The notes under the pieces are model-generated. The model did not search any database. It had not been told where the DNA came from and worked only from the letters and a program-made list of their open reading frames with translations. The translations under genes and the position numbers were made by a program. Positions 1 through 7,406 of a stretch of DNA of 43,077 bases are shown in pieces. The number at the start of each line of letters is the position of its first letter. The first letter of the stretch is position 1. The DNA comes from an uncultured Clostridia bacterium (GTDB lineage Bacteria; Bacillota; Dehalobacteriia; UBA4068): assembly GCA_944393575.1 (NCBI GenBank), contig CALYAP010000026.1, positions 1 to 43,077 of the forward strand, read 5' to 3'.

Positions 1-2454
1 AGCAGTATTGGTATTATTAGGACCGTTCGAGCCAGTCTTCTCACGCATAAAGTCAGTCAAATAACCTAACCGCGGCTGGCCTTCTTTAATATACCATTGG
101 CCAGTAATTGGATCGCGATCTAACGACTCTGGCCGCAAGGACAAGCCAGGACGCTCAACAATAGCAGTCGTCGGCACAGCAGCCGGGTATACGCCTTCTG
201 CATTCTGGGTATAGTAGCTGATAGCAAAATAATATGTATCTGTGCTGTCAAACTCACTAGCATTCGCAGGCTGGGTAAGCTTATCATCTAAATAGAGGTA
301 GGTGTTTTCATTGACATAATAGAACGGGTTATTGGTCGCCGGAGTATAGGTAACGTAGGCATCGCCAACGGTTTTATCCAGTCCATTGCCGTCTTTCATA
401 GTCTGGGCAGTATAAAGCCCTTCGTAGAAATACACTCCGCCATCCGCTCCGGTATGAGTATTGATATAGTCCTCAGATATTACCTCCATATTCACTGCGC
501 CGTTCACCAAAACGCCGCTCTGTGTTCCTACTGAATAAACTAAACGGAAAGGATAGGTGTTGTTATGGGAGTAGCTAATAACATCCCCATCTTCATTTTT
601 AAGAATATTAGTCAGACGTAGCGGAATAAGTGACGCCGGAATATTGACGTTTATCGTCTCAGTAATTTTATTATTTGCATCAGTCTCCCGAACCACCTCA
701 ATGACGATATCGCTGAGCTGATGGGCCCCATAGACTGGATTATTGGCAAGACCGCTGAAAACATAGGTAGTAGTATCACCATCGGTATATTCATCACAGT
801 CAGTATAAATGACATCATTGATAATGAGAGCTTTGACGTCCTTGACTTCCATATATTCACCAATAGGATCAGTATAAGTCAGCCAGCCGCTCTCATGCCC
901 GTTAGAATCATCGGGATCTACCTGCGTCGAACCTTGAGCAGCGCTGGAAGTAATATCCGTAAGTATATCACCGAAAACATCACCAAACTCAAGATCGCTG
1001 CCATTACCGGTAACATCGAAGAACATATCATTGTATTTGAGATCTTCTACACTATCTATCACGTCATCGATATACGTGAATGTTGTCTCATGATCATTTC
1101 TACCCGCGTCCCCAACCGACACCTCACCAGCCAGGTATTCCTCAGCATAGTCAATAAAAGTATCGCTATAGTCATTAGTGCCACTGTTAAGATATGTGGA
1201 TGGAGCGAGAACTATCTCTGCAAGTTCTGGCGAGTTTGCACTGCTGGTTCTGATACCAACAGTGTAAACAAGCGCCGCTCTATCAGAAGACTCAGAACCG
1301 TCAGCGCTCCCAGCAACTTCAGGATAATAATGCTCTGTGACCTGCTGTTTCATATAAGCTGCAGTAAGCAAGGTAGCAAAAGTCTGTGCATGACGGGCGC
1401 CATGATTTGAGCCAAAAGCAGCATCAGAGATGCCATAGTTACGCATAATCTCTACACCGCCTGGTTGGGCGTCACCCATTTCCGATTCATAAGCAAAAGT
1501 TGAATCAAAGTCGCTCCAACCACCCGCTCCTATCAGGCTAGGAGTAGGCTGTGTGATATTTGTACTCGCTATTTTGGGCTCTCCCTCGCTAAGAAGGATC
1601 ATAACCGGCTGACGGGTAACATTATCATCACCAATCATGACGGTAGTATCACTTTTAAGTAAAAGATTCATACCCGTGTAAATGCCCATCTGCGTGTATT
1701 TATTCACACCGCTGTCATTATTGGCAGCGATCGTAAAACTTTCACTGCCGCTTATATCGTCAGTATTAGTGAAAGAACAAGTAACTGTTGCGCCTAATCT
1801 GACATTATTGGGGTCGTTTTGAGCATATGTAAGAGTCACACTCTTATAATTATCTAATGGGAGGAGCGTAACCGCCTGGTTTGAGAATCCAACAATAGAA
1901 ATACGGTTTCGGGAGTTGGCCTCTAGCATAGCTTCTATAGCCTGATCCACGGCATTGAGCATTGCCTCGGTCTTGCCGACCTCTGAGTTGATCTGGGGAG
2001 AGAGGTCTAAGACTAAAACAAGATCCATTGGTGCATTAGTCTGACTAATAATGCTTGACGTGCTAGCCAGTGCAGAATAGGAAACTAGAAAGTCTTCGTC
2101 ACTAGCCTTCCTTATTGTAACAGAGCCTGTCCCTTCTTTATCTGGATAATGGACCTTACCCGTATAAGTTATGTCTTTGGTCATGACAGTTTTGTCTGTC
2201 CAGATACGTCCATCATAACGGGTATGATTAAGATCAAAGATATATCGGTAATTATATCTGGTGTCCGCATCTGATACAGGTTCGGAGACAGTAGTTGGAG
2301 TAACATCCAACAACTGCACATCTTCTTCATCAGAGACAGTTGTAGGTGTACCCTCAGGCAACTGTGTGTCTTCTTCGTCCGCTAAAGCAGTAAGCGGGGC
2401 CACGCTCATCAGCATCAGTAATGAAAGCATGGCAGCTAGCAATTTCTTTTTCAT
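1..2454 (-). CDS. Secreted VWA-domain surface protein, C-terminus beyond window
   Basis: The frame is open from the ATG at 2454 to the window edge (818 codons seen), so the C-terminus, where an anchor such as LPXTG might lie, is missing. The start at 2454 is preferred to an ATG two codons upstream because GGGTGG lies about 7 nt before it. Residues 1-25 form a signal peptide ending TALA. Two tandem 16-residue acidic repeats follow (26-41 and 42-57, DEED..QL...TPTTVS). A VWA fold starts near residue 145 with MDLVLVLDLSP. Its metal-site (MIDAS) motif is degenerate: D150 and S152 remain but the next position is Q154, and the usual TDGEP strand reads SEGEP. The later part (about 560-818) is beta-rich with many Y, T, D and N, as in Gram-positive adhesins and pilus-tip proteins. 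Cell-surface adhesion is inferred; the ligand is unknown. Confidence 0.8.
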   Translation of the reverse strand, partial: MKKKLLAAMLSLLMLMSVAPLTALADEEDTQLPEGTPTTVSDEEDVQLLDVTPTTVSEPVSDADTRYNYRYIFDLNHTRYDGRIWTDKTVMTKDITYTGKVHYPDKEGTGSVTIRKASDEDFLVSYSALASTSSIISQTNAPMDLVLVLDLSPQINSEVGKTEAMLNAVDQAIEAMLEANSRNRISIVGFSNQAVTLLPLDNYKSVTLTYAQNDPNNVRLGATVTCSFTNTDDISGSESFTIAANNDSGVNKYTQMGIYTGMNLLLKSDTTVMIGDDNVTRQPVMILLSEGEPKIASTNITQPTPSLIGAGGWSDFDSTFAYESEMGDAQPGGVEIMRNYGISDAAFGSNHGARHAQTFATLLTAAYMKQQVTEHYYPEVAGSADGSESSDRAALVYTVGIRTSSANSPELAEIVLAPSTYLNSGTNDYSDTFIDYAEEYLAGEVSVGDAGRNDHETTFTYIDDVIDSVEDLKYNDMFFDVTGNGSDLEFGDVFGDILTDITSSAAQGSTQVDPDDSNGHESGWLTYTDPIGEYMEVKDVKALIINDVIYTDCDEYTDGDTTTYVFSGLANNPVYGAHQLSDIVIEVVRETDANNKITETINVNIPASLIPLRLTNILKNEDGDVISYSHNNTYPFRLVYSVGTQSGVLVNGAVNMEVISEDYINTHTGADGGVYFYEGLYTAQTMKDGNGLDKTVGDAYVTYTPATNNPFYYVNENTYLYLDDKLTQPANASEFDSTDTYYFAISYYTQNAEGVYPAAVPTTAIVERPGLSLRPESLDRDPITGQWYIKEGQPRLGYLTDFMREKTGSNGPNNTNTA

Positions 2455-2477
2455 ATGCATACCACCCTTTTACTGAA

Positions 2478-2514
2478 TTTGGCCCGGTTGATCCCACAAA
2501 TCAACCCGGCCAAA
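2478..2514 (-). promoter_or_regulatory. Hairpin in the 5' leader of the VWA gene
   Basis: Two 15-nt arms (2478-2492 and 2500-2514) pair with one G-G mismatch around a 7-nt loop. On the minus strand the stem ends about 10 nt upstream of the GGGTGG Shine-Dalgarno. No T-tract follows it there, so it is more likely an mRNA-stabilising or translation-modulating leader hairpin than a terminator. Confidence 0.55.
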
Positions 2515-2523
2515 ATTTATTAT

Positions 2524-2569
2524 TTAAAATAGTTTAACATATCCCGTATATTAAAATAGCTTAACATAT
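2524..2569. repeat. 19-bp direct repeat pair upstream of the VWA gene
   Basis: TTAAAATAGTTTAACATAT at 2524-2542 recurs at 2551-2569 with one substitution, 27 bp apart (about 2.5 helical turns). The pair is upstream of the leader hairpin of the VWA gene, where a regulator could bind. No convincing -35/-10 pair was identified here. The surrounding DNA (2515-2697) is very AT-rich and holds no gene. Confidence 0.5.
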
Positions 2570-2697
2570 TTAGTAGATATTTTCAAGTTTTAAAATACGA
2601 CACAAATGTTATTTCAGATTATCTGGTTTATAATTATCGATAACAGTTATTATTATCATATATAAACATATTGATATATGTGTTGATTTCTTTTTAT

Positions 2698-2958
2698 TTA
2701 TTCTCGCTTCCCTTGATACCGAACTATACCTGGATTAATATCATACTGTTTTATCCAATCTGCACTATTATCCAACAAAAAGTTTAACACTGATGAAATA
2801 TCCTTGTTTATGCATACAGATTGCCTATCAATATCCTTGGGACAAGCGGCTTCGCCATCATTGACACAAGCATAAATAGCCCGAGGATTTTTGGCTGTCA
2901 TTTGCCAAAAAGTGTTAACTGATAGTCTACATTCTATGGAAGAAGACGGTATTGTCAC
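2698..2958 (-). pseudogene. Unrecognised open frame, possible 3' gene remnant
   Basis: An 86-codon frame whose first third is simply antisense to the HxlR relic on the other strand. Only the part below about 2890 could be real coding sequence. That part encodes a hydrophilic tail with CVNDGEAACPKDI and ends DINPGIVRYQGKRE. I do not recognise the family. No Shine-Dalgarno precedes any usable start, so it may be the tail of a deleted gene fused back-to-back with the regulator fragment. It may equally be non-coding. Confidence 0.2.
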
Positions 2959-3079
2959 TCGTACTGTCTACCCTGAAGTACCGCCAAAAGTAGAATATGC
3001 TCTTAGTGATCTTGGCGAATCCATGCGGCCAATTATCAAAGCCATGGAACAATGGGGTTTAGATTACAAGAATTCATAA
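2876..3079 (+). pseudogene. HxlR-family regulator, N-terminally truncated relic
   Basis: The frame is open from 2876 to a stop at 3077-3079 and encodes about the last 60 residues of an HxlR winged-helix regulator. It shows QKVLTDSLHSMEEDGIVTR (recognition helix into wing), then YPEVPPKVEYALSDLGES and the final helix ending KAMEQWGL, a family hallmark. HxlR proteins are about 100-120 residues; the N-terminal 40-50 residues, including the Cys-containing start, are absent. An in-frame TAA at 2873 and the lack of an ATG or Shine-Dalgarno support a decayed gene. HxlR proteins often respond to electrophile or redox stress. A terminator follows at 3157. Confidence 0.7.
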
Positions 3080-3156
3080 ATGCAACAACCAAATTATTTA
3101 ATCAATAGTATTTATGTTTTGATTTGCTGCAAATATTTATTATTTATATAAAAATG

Positions 3157-3194
3157 AAATAGCTAACAGCCCTTTAAAGGTTGTTAGCTATTTT
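3157..3194. terminator. Bidirectional terminator between HxlR relic and guaA
   Basis: A hairpin with arms AAATAGCTAACAGCC and GGTTGTTAGCTATTT (one G-T pair), with T-rich DNA on both sides. It lies about 80 bp past the guaA stop and about 80 bp past the HxlR relic, so it can serve both converging units. Confidence 0.8.
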
Positions 3195-3275
3195 GTATAA
3201 ATAAATTAAAATGCTATAAACTTGCTTTTAAGAAAATATCTTCAAAAAACTAAGTATTTAACGCTGTTGCAGATG

Positions 3276-4817
3276 CTATTCCCACTCGATGCTAGCCGGA
3301 GGCTTAGAAGTAATATCATAAACCACCCTATTGACGTGGCGCACCTCATTAACTATGCGGCGGGAAATTTTATCTAAAATATCATAAGGGATCTTTAGCC
3401 AATCAGCTGTCATGAAGTCATCAGTATTGACCGCACGGATAGCTATTGTATAATCATAGCTCCGTTCATCTCCCATAACGCCAACAGAACGCAGCCCTGT
3501 TAGTACAGTAAAATACTGGCTCGCTTCTCTACCCAGGCCAGATGCTACTATTTCTTCTCGTAAAATAGCATCGCTTTCTCTGACAATAAGTAGCTTATCT
3601 GCGGTAATATCACCGATTATCCTGATGGCAAGGCCTGGACCAGGAAAAGGAGGACGCCATACCATATGCTCTGGCAGTCCAAGTTCAGTGCCTAGCTCGC
3701 GGACTTCGTCTTTAAACAATAAGCGCAATGGCTCCACAATGCCGCAGAAAGGCAGGTCTTTAGGCAAACCACCAACATTATGATGACTCTTGATTACCGT
3801 GCCGGTAGCGGAACTGCTTTCAACCACATCGGGATAGATGGTTCCCTGCGCTAAGAAATCCAGCCGTCCTAAAGAGCGAGCAGTCTCCGCAAAGACTTCA
3901 ATAAATTCGCTGCCAATAATTTTACGCTTGGTTTCCGGATCAGTAACCCCTGCCAATTTAGCTAAAAAGCGCTCTGAGGCATCAACCATGATCAGTTTTT
4001 CTCCTAATAATGGCCGGAAGACTGCTTCTATCTCCTCTGGCTCATTTTTACGCATCAAGCCATGATTGACAAAAACTGCCGTTAACTGATCGCCAACAGC
4101 CTTATGAAGCAGTGTCGCCACTACAGAGCTATCAACTCCCCCGGAAAGTCCTAGCAATACTTGTTTATCGCCAACCTGTTGCCGGATAGCAGCGATAGCC
4201 TCATCCGCATAAGATTTCATTTGCCAATCACCGCTGCAGCCGCAAATATTAAAGAGAAAGTTTTTAAAGATCTCTTTGCCACGGGGAGTATGTGTTACCT
4301 CAGGATGAAATTGCAGCCCATAAAAGCGACGTTCTCTGTTCTCAAAAGCAGCACAATCACAATGGGCAGTTGTCGCCAAAATATTAAAGCCTTGCGGGGG
4401 AACAGATACCTGCAGAGTATGGCTCATCCAGGTCTTAATTCTGCCTTTTAATCCCTGAAGCAGCTGCCCCTCATCCTTGACTTCAACCTCCACTTGACCA
4501 TATTCACGTTCATCGGGTATCTCAACCTTACCATGCAACATATGCGCCATCAACTGCATGCCATAACAAATACCCAAAATTGGCACACCCAAATCAAAAA
4601 TAGCCTCATCACATCTTGGTGAACCAACATCCAGCACTGAGGCAGGGCCACCGGAAAAAATAATTCCTTTTGGTGACATGGCAGCTATTTTAGCAGCCGG
4701 AGTATTATAAGGGACAATTTCGCAATATACTTGTTCCGCACGAACGCGTCTAGCTATTAATTGCGAATATTGTGCACCAAAATCTAAAAGGACAATTAAA
4801 TCACGCTTTGATTTCAC
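3276..4817 (-). CDS. guaA: GMP synthase (glutamine-hydrolysing)
   Basis: Cytoplasmic enzyme of purine synthesis converting XMP, ATP and glutamine to GMP. The class I glutamine amidotransferase domain comes first ([24 protein letters not shown], nucleophile elbow GICYGMQLM, catalytic FHPEVTHT). The ATP pyrophosphatase domain follows (P-loop [16 protein letters not shown]). The C-terminal dimerisation domain ends in the conserved [10 protein letters not shown] longer frame starts at TTG 4832, but GGGGAGG within it sits 6 nt before GTG 4817, so GTG is the likely start and gives 513 residues, the usual family length. A sigma-A promoter lies 55 bp upstream. The gene appears monocistronic. Confidence 0.97.
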   Translation of the reverse strand: MKSKRDLIVLLDFGAQYSQLIARRVRAEQVYCEIVPYNTPAAKIAAMSPKGIIFSGGPASVLDVGSPRCDEAIFDLGVPILGICYGMQLMAHMLHGKVEIPDEREYGQVEVEVKDEGQLLQGLKGRIKTWMSHTLQVSVPPQGFNILATTAHCDCAAFENRERRFYGLQFHPEVTHTPRGKEIFKNFLFNICGCSGDWQMKSYADEAIAAIRQQVGDKQVLLGLSGGVDSSVVATLLHKAVGDQLTAVFVNHGLMRKNEPEEIEAVFRPLLGEKLIMVDASERFLAKLAGVTDPETKRKIIGSEFIEVFAETARSLGRLDFLAQGTIYPDVVESSSATGTVIKSHHNVGGLPKDLPFCGIVEPLRLLFKDEVRELGTELGLPEHMVWRPPFPGPGLAIRIIGDITADKLLIVRESDAILREEIVASGLGREASQYFTVLTGLRSVGVMGDERSYDYTIAIRAVNTDDFMTADWLKIPYDILDKISRRIVNEVRHVNRVVYDITSKPPASIEWE

Positions 4818-4871
4818 AGTCTTCCTCCCCAAATAAAGATAATGTGGCCAAATTCAAATATGCACTATCTT

Positions 4872-4900
4872 ATTATAGCTATTAAATAAAGAGAATTCAA
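4872..4900 (-). promoter_or_regulatory. guaA promoter
   Basis: On the minus strand TTGAAT (4900-4895) and TATAAT (4877-4872) are separated by exactly 17 bp. The expected start near 4865 gives a leader of roughly 48 nt, too short for a purine riboswitch; none was recognised. Confidence 0.75.
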
Positions 4901-4913
4901 CATAAGAGCAGAT

Positions 4914-4960
4914 AAAAGAACAAAAAATAGCAGTTTCTTCACTGCTATTTTTGTTCTTTT
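4914..4960 (-). terminator. Terminator of the cyclase operon
   Basis: A 20-bp near-perfect stem (AAAAGAACAAAAA-TAGCAGT and its complement) with a 6-nt loop lies just after the cyclase stop at 4982. Its A/T-rich base supplies the U-tract. It separates this unit from the guaA promoter. Confidence 0.85.
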
Positions 4961-4981
4961 AAATTGAGATATCATCAAAAC

Positions 4982-5647
4982 TTAGCAGGGGCAAAAAATA
5001 CCTGGCGGCGGCTGAAAAGCAACTGCACGTACAGGAGAGCCATCAGCATGAGAATATTTTAGCGGCAATACCGAAATCATGGCCATATTACCCCAAATAC
5101 CGTCAAGATTGGTCAAATTTTCGATCAATATTTTCCCGGTAGATAAAAGAGTCTTATGTATCGGAAAATCATTACTATCTATTTTATCAAAAGATATAGC
5201 ATCAATGCCCACGCCAGTGAGCTGCTCTTGTCCAGCCAAATATTCTGCCGCCTCTGCAGTAAGCAATGGGTAGCCATCAAAATATTGCTCTTTACCCCAA
5301 TAACGGTCATAGCCAGTTTTTAGCAAAACAAACTGACAAAGGCGCATCTTCCCTCCATATGGTTCAATAACGGAAAGGGGTATCTCACCGCCATGGCAAG
5401 ATGTCGCATCAATGATAACCCCCATGCCACAAAATTGTTCGATCGACAGTTGGTCTAAGGTAGCCCCCTGCTCAAACATATGCCCTGGGGCATCAAGATG
5501 AGTCCCTGTGTGTGAAACCATTTGCAAAAAGGTCTCCAGAAAACCATCTTTAGCAAAAGTAGAGGATGGGGAGAATATCGGCTGTTCTGTGCCAGGATAA
5601 ACTGGCATTTTCTCAGATATTGTCTGGGTCAAATCTATTATCTTCAT
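4982..5647 (-). CDS. Cyclase-family (kynurenine formamidase-like) metal hydrolase
   Basis: A 221-residue protein of the cyclase/kynurenine formamidase superfamily. The metal-binding signature H46-TGT-H50-L-D52-AP-G-H56 is intact. The N-terminal DLTQTISEKMPVYPG motif and the later FDKIDSNDFPIHKTLL segment are also typical. Members hydrolyse amides or cyclic amides using zinc or manganese; the substrate cannot be told from sequence. AAGGA precedes the ATG. It follows the QueG-like gene by 35 bp with a shared terminator, so the two are probably one operon. Kynurenine formamidase proper is unlikely because no tryptophan-degradation gene is nearby. The C-terminus ends in CPC. Confidence 0.85.
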   Translation of the reverse strand: MKIIDLTQTISEKMPVYPGTEQPIFSPSSTFAKDGFLETFLQMVSHTGTHLDAPGHMFEQGATLDQLSIEQFCGMGVIIDATSCHGGEIPLSVIEPYGGKMRLCQFVLLKTGYDRYWGKEQYFDGYPLLTAEAAEYLAGQEQLTGVGIDAISFDKIDSNDFPIHKTLLSTGKILIENLTNLDGIWGNMAMISVLPLKYSHADGSPVRAVAFQPPPGIFCPC

Positions 5648-5682
5648 AATTTTTTCCTTATAAAAATATGGTTATATAAATA

Positions 5683-6528
5683 TTAACCTTCCGCCATTTT
5701 AGCACCTTTAGGGATACCATTCTCACAAGGCACATTAACCTGACATTTACCACAACCAAAATATTTTTTGTGGTTGGGCTGATTGGGTTTCAATCCATTA
5801 GTGGTATAAACAAATTTATCGCATGGTTCATGCTTTTTAGCAATATTAATATCACAAGAACTATCAATAGCACCAACAGGACAGTTTTTAGCGCATTTAC
5901 CACAACGGGTACAATAATCATATAAACCGCTATACGACCGTTTGGTTATTGGCAATTCTGCTGTGGTAATAACACTACAAAAACGTCCGGCAATTCCTTT
6001 GGCAGTGATCAAGCCTTTAGACATGCCAAAAGTTCCTAAACCACAAATATAGGCAGTATGACGTTCAGACCAGTTAGATTTATATGGTTCCAGCATCTTA
6101 AAGCGGGGATCAGTACTTGGCAATACAGTATCATAGCCTGCTTCGATTAGTTTATCGCGCAAATAAGTTCCGAAAGCCGAAACCATCTCCTGTCCTTCAA
6201 TACGCCCATGCAGCCACTCATCAGCAGGAGCAGACATATCCATGGCATTAGCTTTTTTAATCTGAGAGGTAAAAGGTAAAAAACAAGAGATGACACTTTT
6301 CGCTTCAGCCAACCACTGATGCGGTAGCCAATAATCAGGATGCACTGCCTCTGGATTGAGCAATCCTGCAAACAAGGGATCATCCGCACTGGCAACACCA
6401 AAAAGCGGCTCATCAAAGATCTGCATGCCTATCAAATCATCGCGCAGAGCATCCTGCACAGCAATATAATTATGGGCGCTATCATGCAGAAAACCAACAG
6501 CTTCTTCTTTAAATTGAGCGAAATCCAT
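5683..6528 (-). CDS. QueG-like 4Fe-4S protein (epoxyqueuosine reductase-related)
   Basis: A 281-residue cytoplasmic iron-sulfur protein related to epoxyqueuosine reductase. It has the GLGTFGMSKGLIT motif around residue 160 and a ferredoxin site CTRCGKCAKNCPVGAI near 210. The C-terminal region carries C...HEPCDKF...CGKCQVNVPCENGIP, which differs from the classic second cluster motif and has more spacing. True QueG is a longer, cobalamin-dependent enzyme; anaerobes often carry shorter QueG-like proteins of unknown role, and this fits that group better. The Shine-Dalgarno GAAGGTG lies upstream of ATG 6528. It probably leads the operon with the cyclase gene. Confidence 0.75.
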   Translation of the reverse strand: MDFAQFKEEAVGFLHDSAHNYIAVQDALRDDLIGMQIFDEPLFGVASADDPLFAGLLNPEAVHPDYWLPHQWLAEAKSVISCFLPFTSQIKKANAMDMSAPADEWLHGRIEGQEMVSAFGTYLRDKLIEAGYDTVLPSTDPRFKMLEPYKSNWSERHTAYICGLGTFGMSKGLITAKGIAGRFCSVITTAELPITKRSYSGLYDYCTRCGKCAKNCPVGAIDSSCDINIAKKHEPCDKFVYTTNGLKPNQPNHKKYFGCGKCQVNVPCENGIPKGAKMAEG

Positions 6529-6575
6529 TTCTTTAACACCTTCTTTAAATTGATAGCTTGTCTTAGGCTGCTAAC

Positions 6576-6606
6576 AATTACCACTGCCATAAATAGCAGT
6601 GGTAAT
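6576..6606. terminator. Hairpin between the QueG-like gene and the small gene at 6688
   Basis: A perfect 12-bp stem (AATTACCACTGC and complement) with a 7-nt loop. It lies about 80 bp past the stop of the minus-strand gene at 6688 and upstream of the QueG-like gene. There is no strong T-tract, so termination is plausible but not certain. Confidence 0.5.
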
Positions 6607-6687
6607 TAATAAGCAGTATTTCGCTATCAGGACAATAAATCCTTTTATTGATTGACAACAAACAATATCTTGCTATATTTAAGAGTA

Positions 6688-6912
6688 TCAATGAGAGATA
6701 TCTGGTGTTTCTAAAAGAAAAAGCCCGGTATCACTATCATCTCCATCTGGATTAAGTACCCAATCCAAGGCCTCCAGCTTATCGATAAGCGACAGTATCA
6801 GTATATCAAGAGAGGGATCCACTACTAAAGAAGTAGTCTTTTCCTCAACAGCTAACACTAATTGTTTTTTATATAAATCGCAGCGGGCGATAATCTGCTC
6901 CTCGTTTCTCAC
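6688..6912 (-). CDS. Small unknown protein, faintly Spo0E-like
   Basis: A 74-residue acidic protein. A longer frame begins at TTG 6936, but its first codons (GGTGGAGGTGGAGG) are a Shine-Dalgarno placed 7 nt before GTG 6912, which I take as the start. The protein is mostly helical: one helix RNEEQIIARCDLYKKQLVLAV, then VVDPSLDILILSLIDKLEALD. The segment after VDPS is faintly like the ...LSQELDELI core of Spo0E-type phosphatases, but the SQELD hallmark is not conserved, so this is only a suggestion. It lies divergent from rpmB with no evident partner. Confidence 0.55.
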   Translation of the reverse strand: MRNEEQIIARCDLYKKQLVLAVEEKTTSLVVDPSLDILILSLIDKLEALDWVLNPDGDDSDTGLFLLETPDISH

Positions 6913-7004
6913 GATTCGGCCTCCACCTCCACCCAAATACTACTCATATCTACAACTATCATATTAGCTTTAACAATAATTGTGAAAAAATTATCAAAAA
7001 AGCC

Positions 7005-7033
7005 TTGCCAAGCACCGTCTTTTCTGATAAAAT
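7005..7033 (+). promoter_or_regulatory. rpmB promoter
   Basis: TTGCCA (7005-7010) and TAAAAT (7028-7033) with a 17-bp spacer, ending 55 bp before the rpmB start. Confidence 0.7.
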
Positions 7034-7088
7034 GTTTGAGTGCGTTAAGTAGTGCACTCTTATGACTGGCCAAAGGAGGTGCCCTGAA

Positions 7089-7277
7089 ATGGCTAAATGT
7101 GAAATTTGTGGCAAGACTGTTCATTCCGGGATGAGCGTCAGCCATTCCCATATCCGTACTAAGCGTCAATGGAAACCAAATCTACAGACGGTACACGCTG
7201 TGGTAGACGGAACCCCAAAGAAGGTTACGGCCTGCACTCGTTGCCTACGCTCCGGTAAAGTGCAAAGAGCGAACTAG
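7089..7277 (+). CDS. rpmB: 50S ribosomal protein L28, zinc-ribbon type
   Basis: A 62-residue large-subunit protein. The ATG at 7089 is chosen because AAAGGAGGT lies 8 nt before it; an upstream in-frame start has no such site. It begins MAKCEICGK and ends TACTRCLRSGKVQRAN. The two CxxC pairs make this the cysteine-bearing (C+) form that binds zinc. The VSHSHIRTKRQWKPNLQ segment is the L28 signature. It has its own promoter and a rho-independent terminator, so it is a single-gene unit upstream of leuS. Confidence 0.97.
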   Translation: MAKCEICGKTVHSGMSVSHSHIRTKRQWKPNLQTVHAVVDGTPKKVTACTRCLRSGKVQRAN

Positions 7278-7309
7278 CCGGCAGCAACCAATTTCAGACT
7301 CAAGGTCAT

Positions 7310-7338
7310 TAAAGGGGCTCCGCTGGAGTCCTTTTTTG
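7310..7338 (+). terminator. rpmB terminator
   Basis: A stem AAGGGGCTCC...GGAGTCCTT with a 3-nt loop followed by a run of T, 33 bp past the rpmB stop. Confidence 0.85.
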
Positions 7339-7406
7339 TTAGCTTGCAAACAAAATTTTCAAGCAAATTCTTGTAGATCACCGCAGTAAAAAGAGGAGGC
7401 TATACC

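Noticed and set aside
721-1410. 229-codon plus-strand open frame within the VWA region
   Set aside because: It lies opposite the VWA coding frame, which has a signal peptide, ribosome site and domain match; the plus frame has neither.
4818-4981. Purine riboswitch before guaA
   Set aside because: The predicted leader is about 48 nt and the only strong hairpin nearby is the terminator of the neighbouring operon.
7341-7406. T-box or leucine leader before leuS
   Set aside because: The gap after the rpmB terminator is only about 66 bp and has no T-box sequence or antiterminator, so tRNA-responsive control is not supported.
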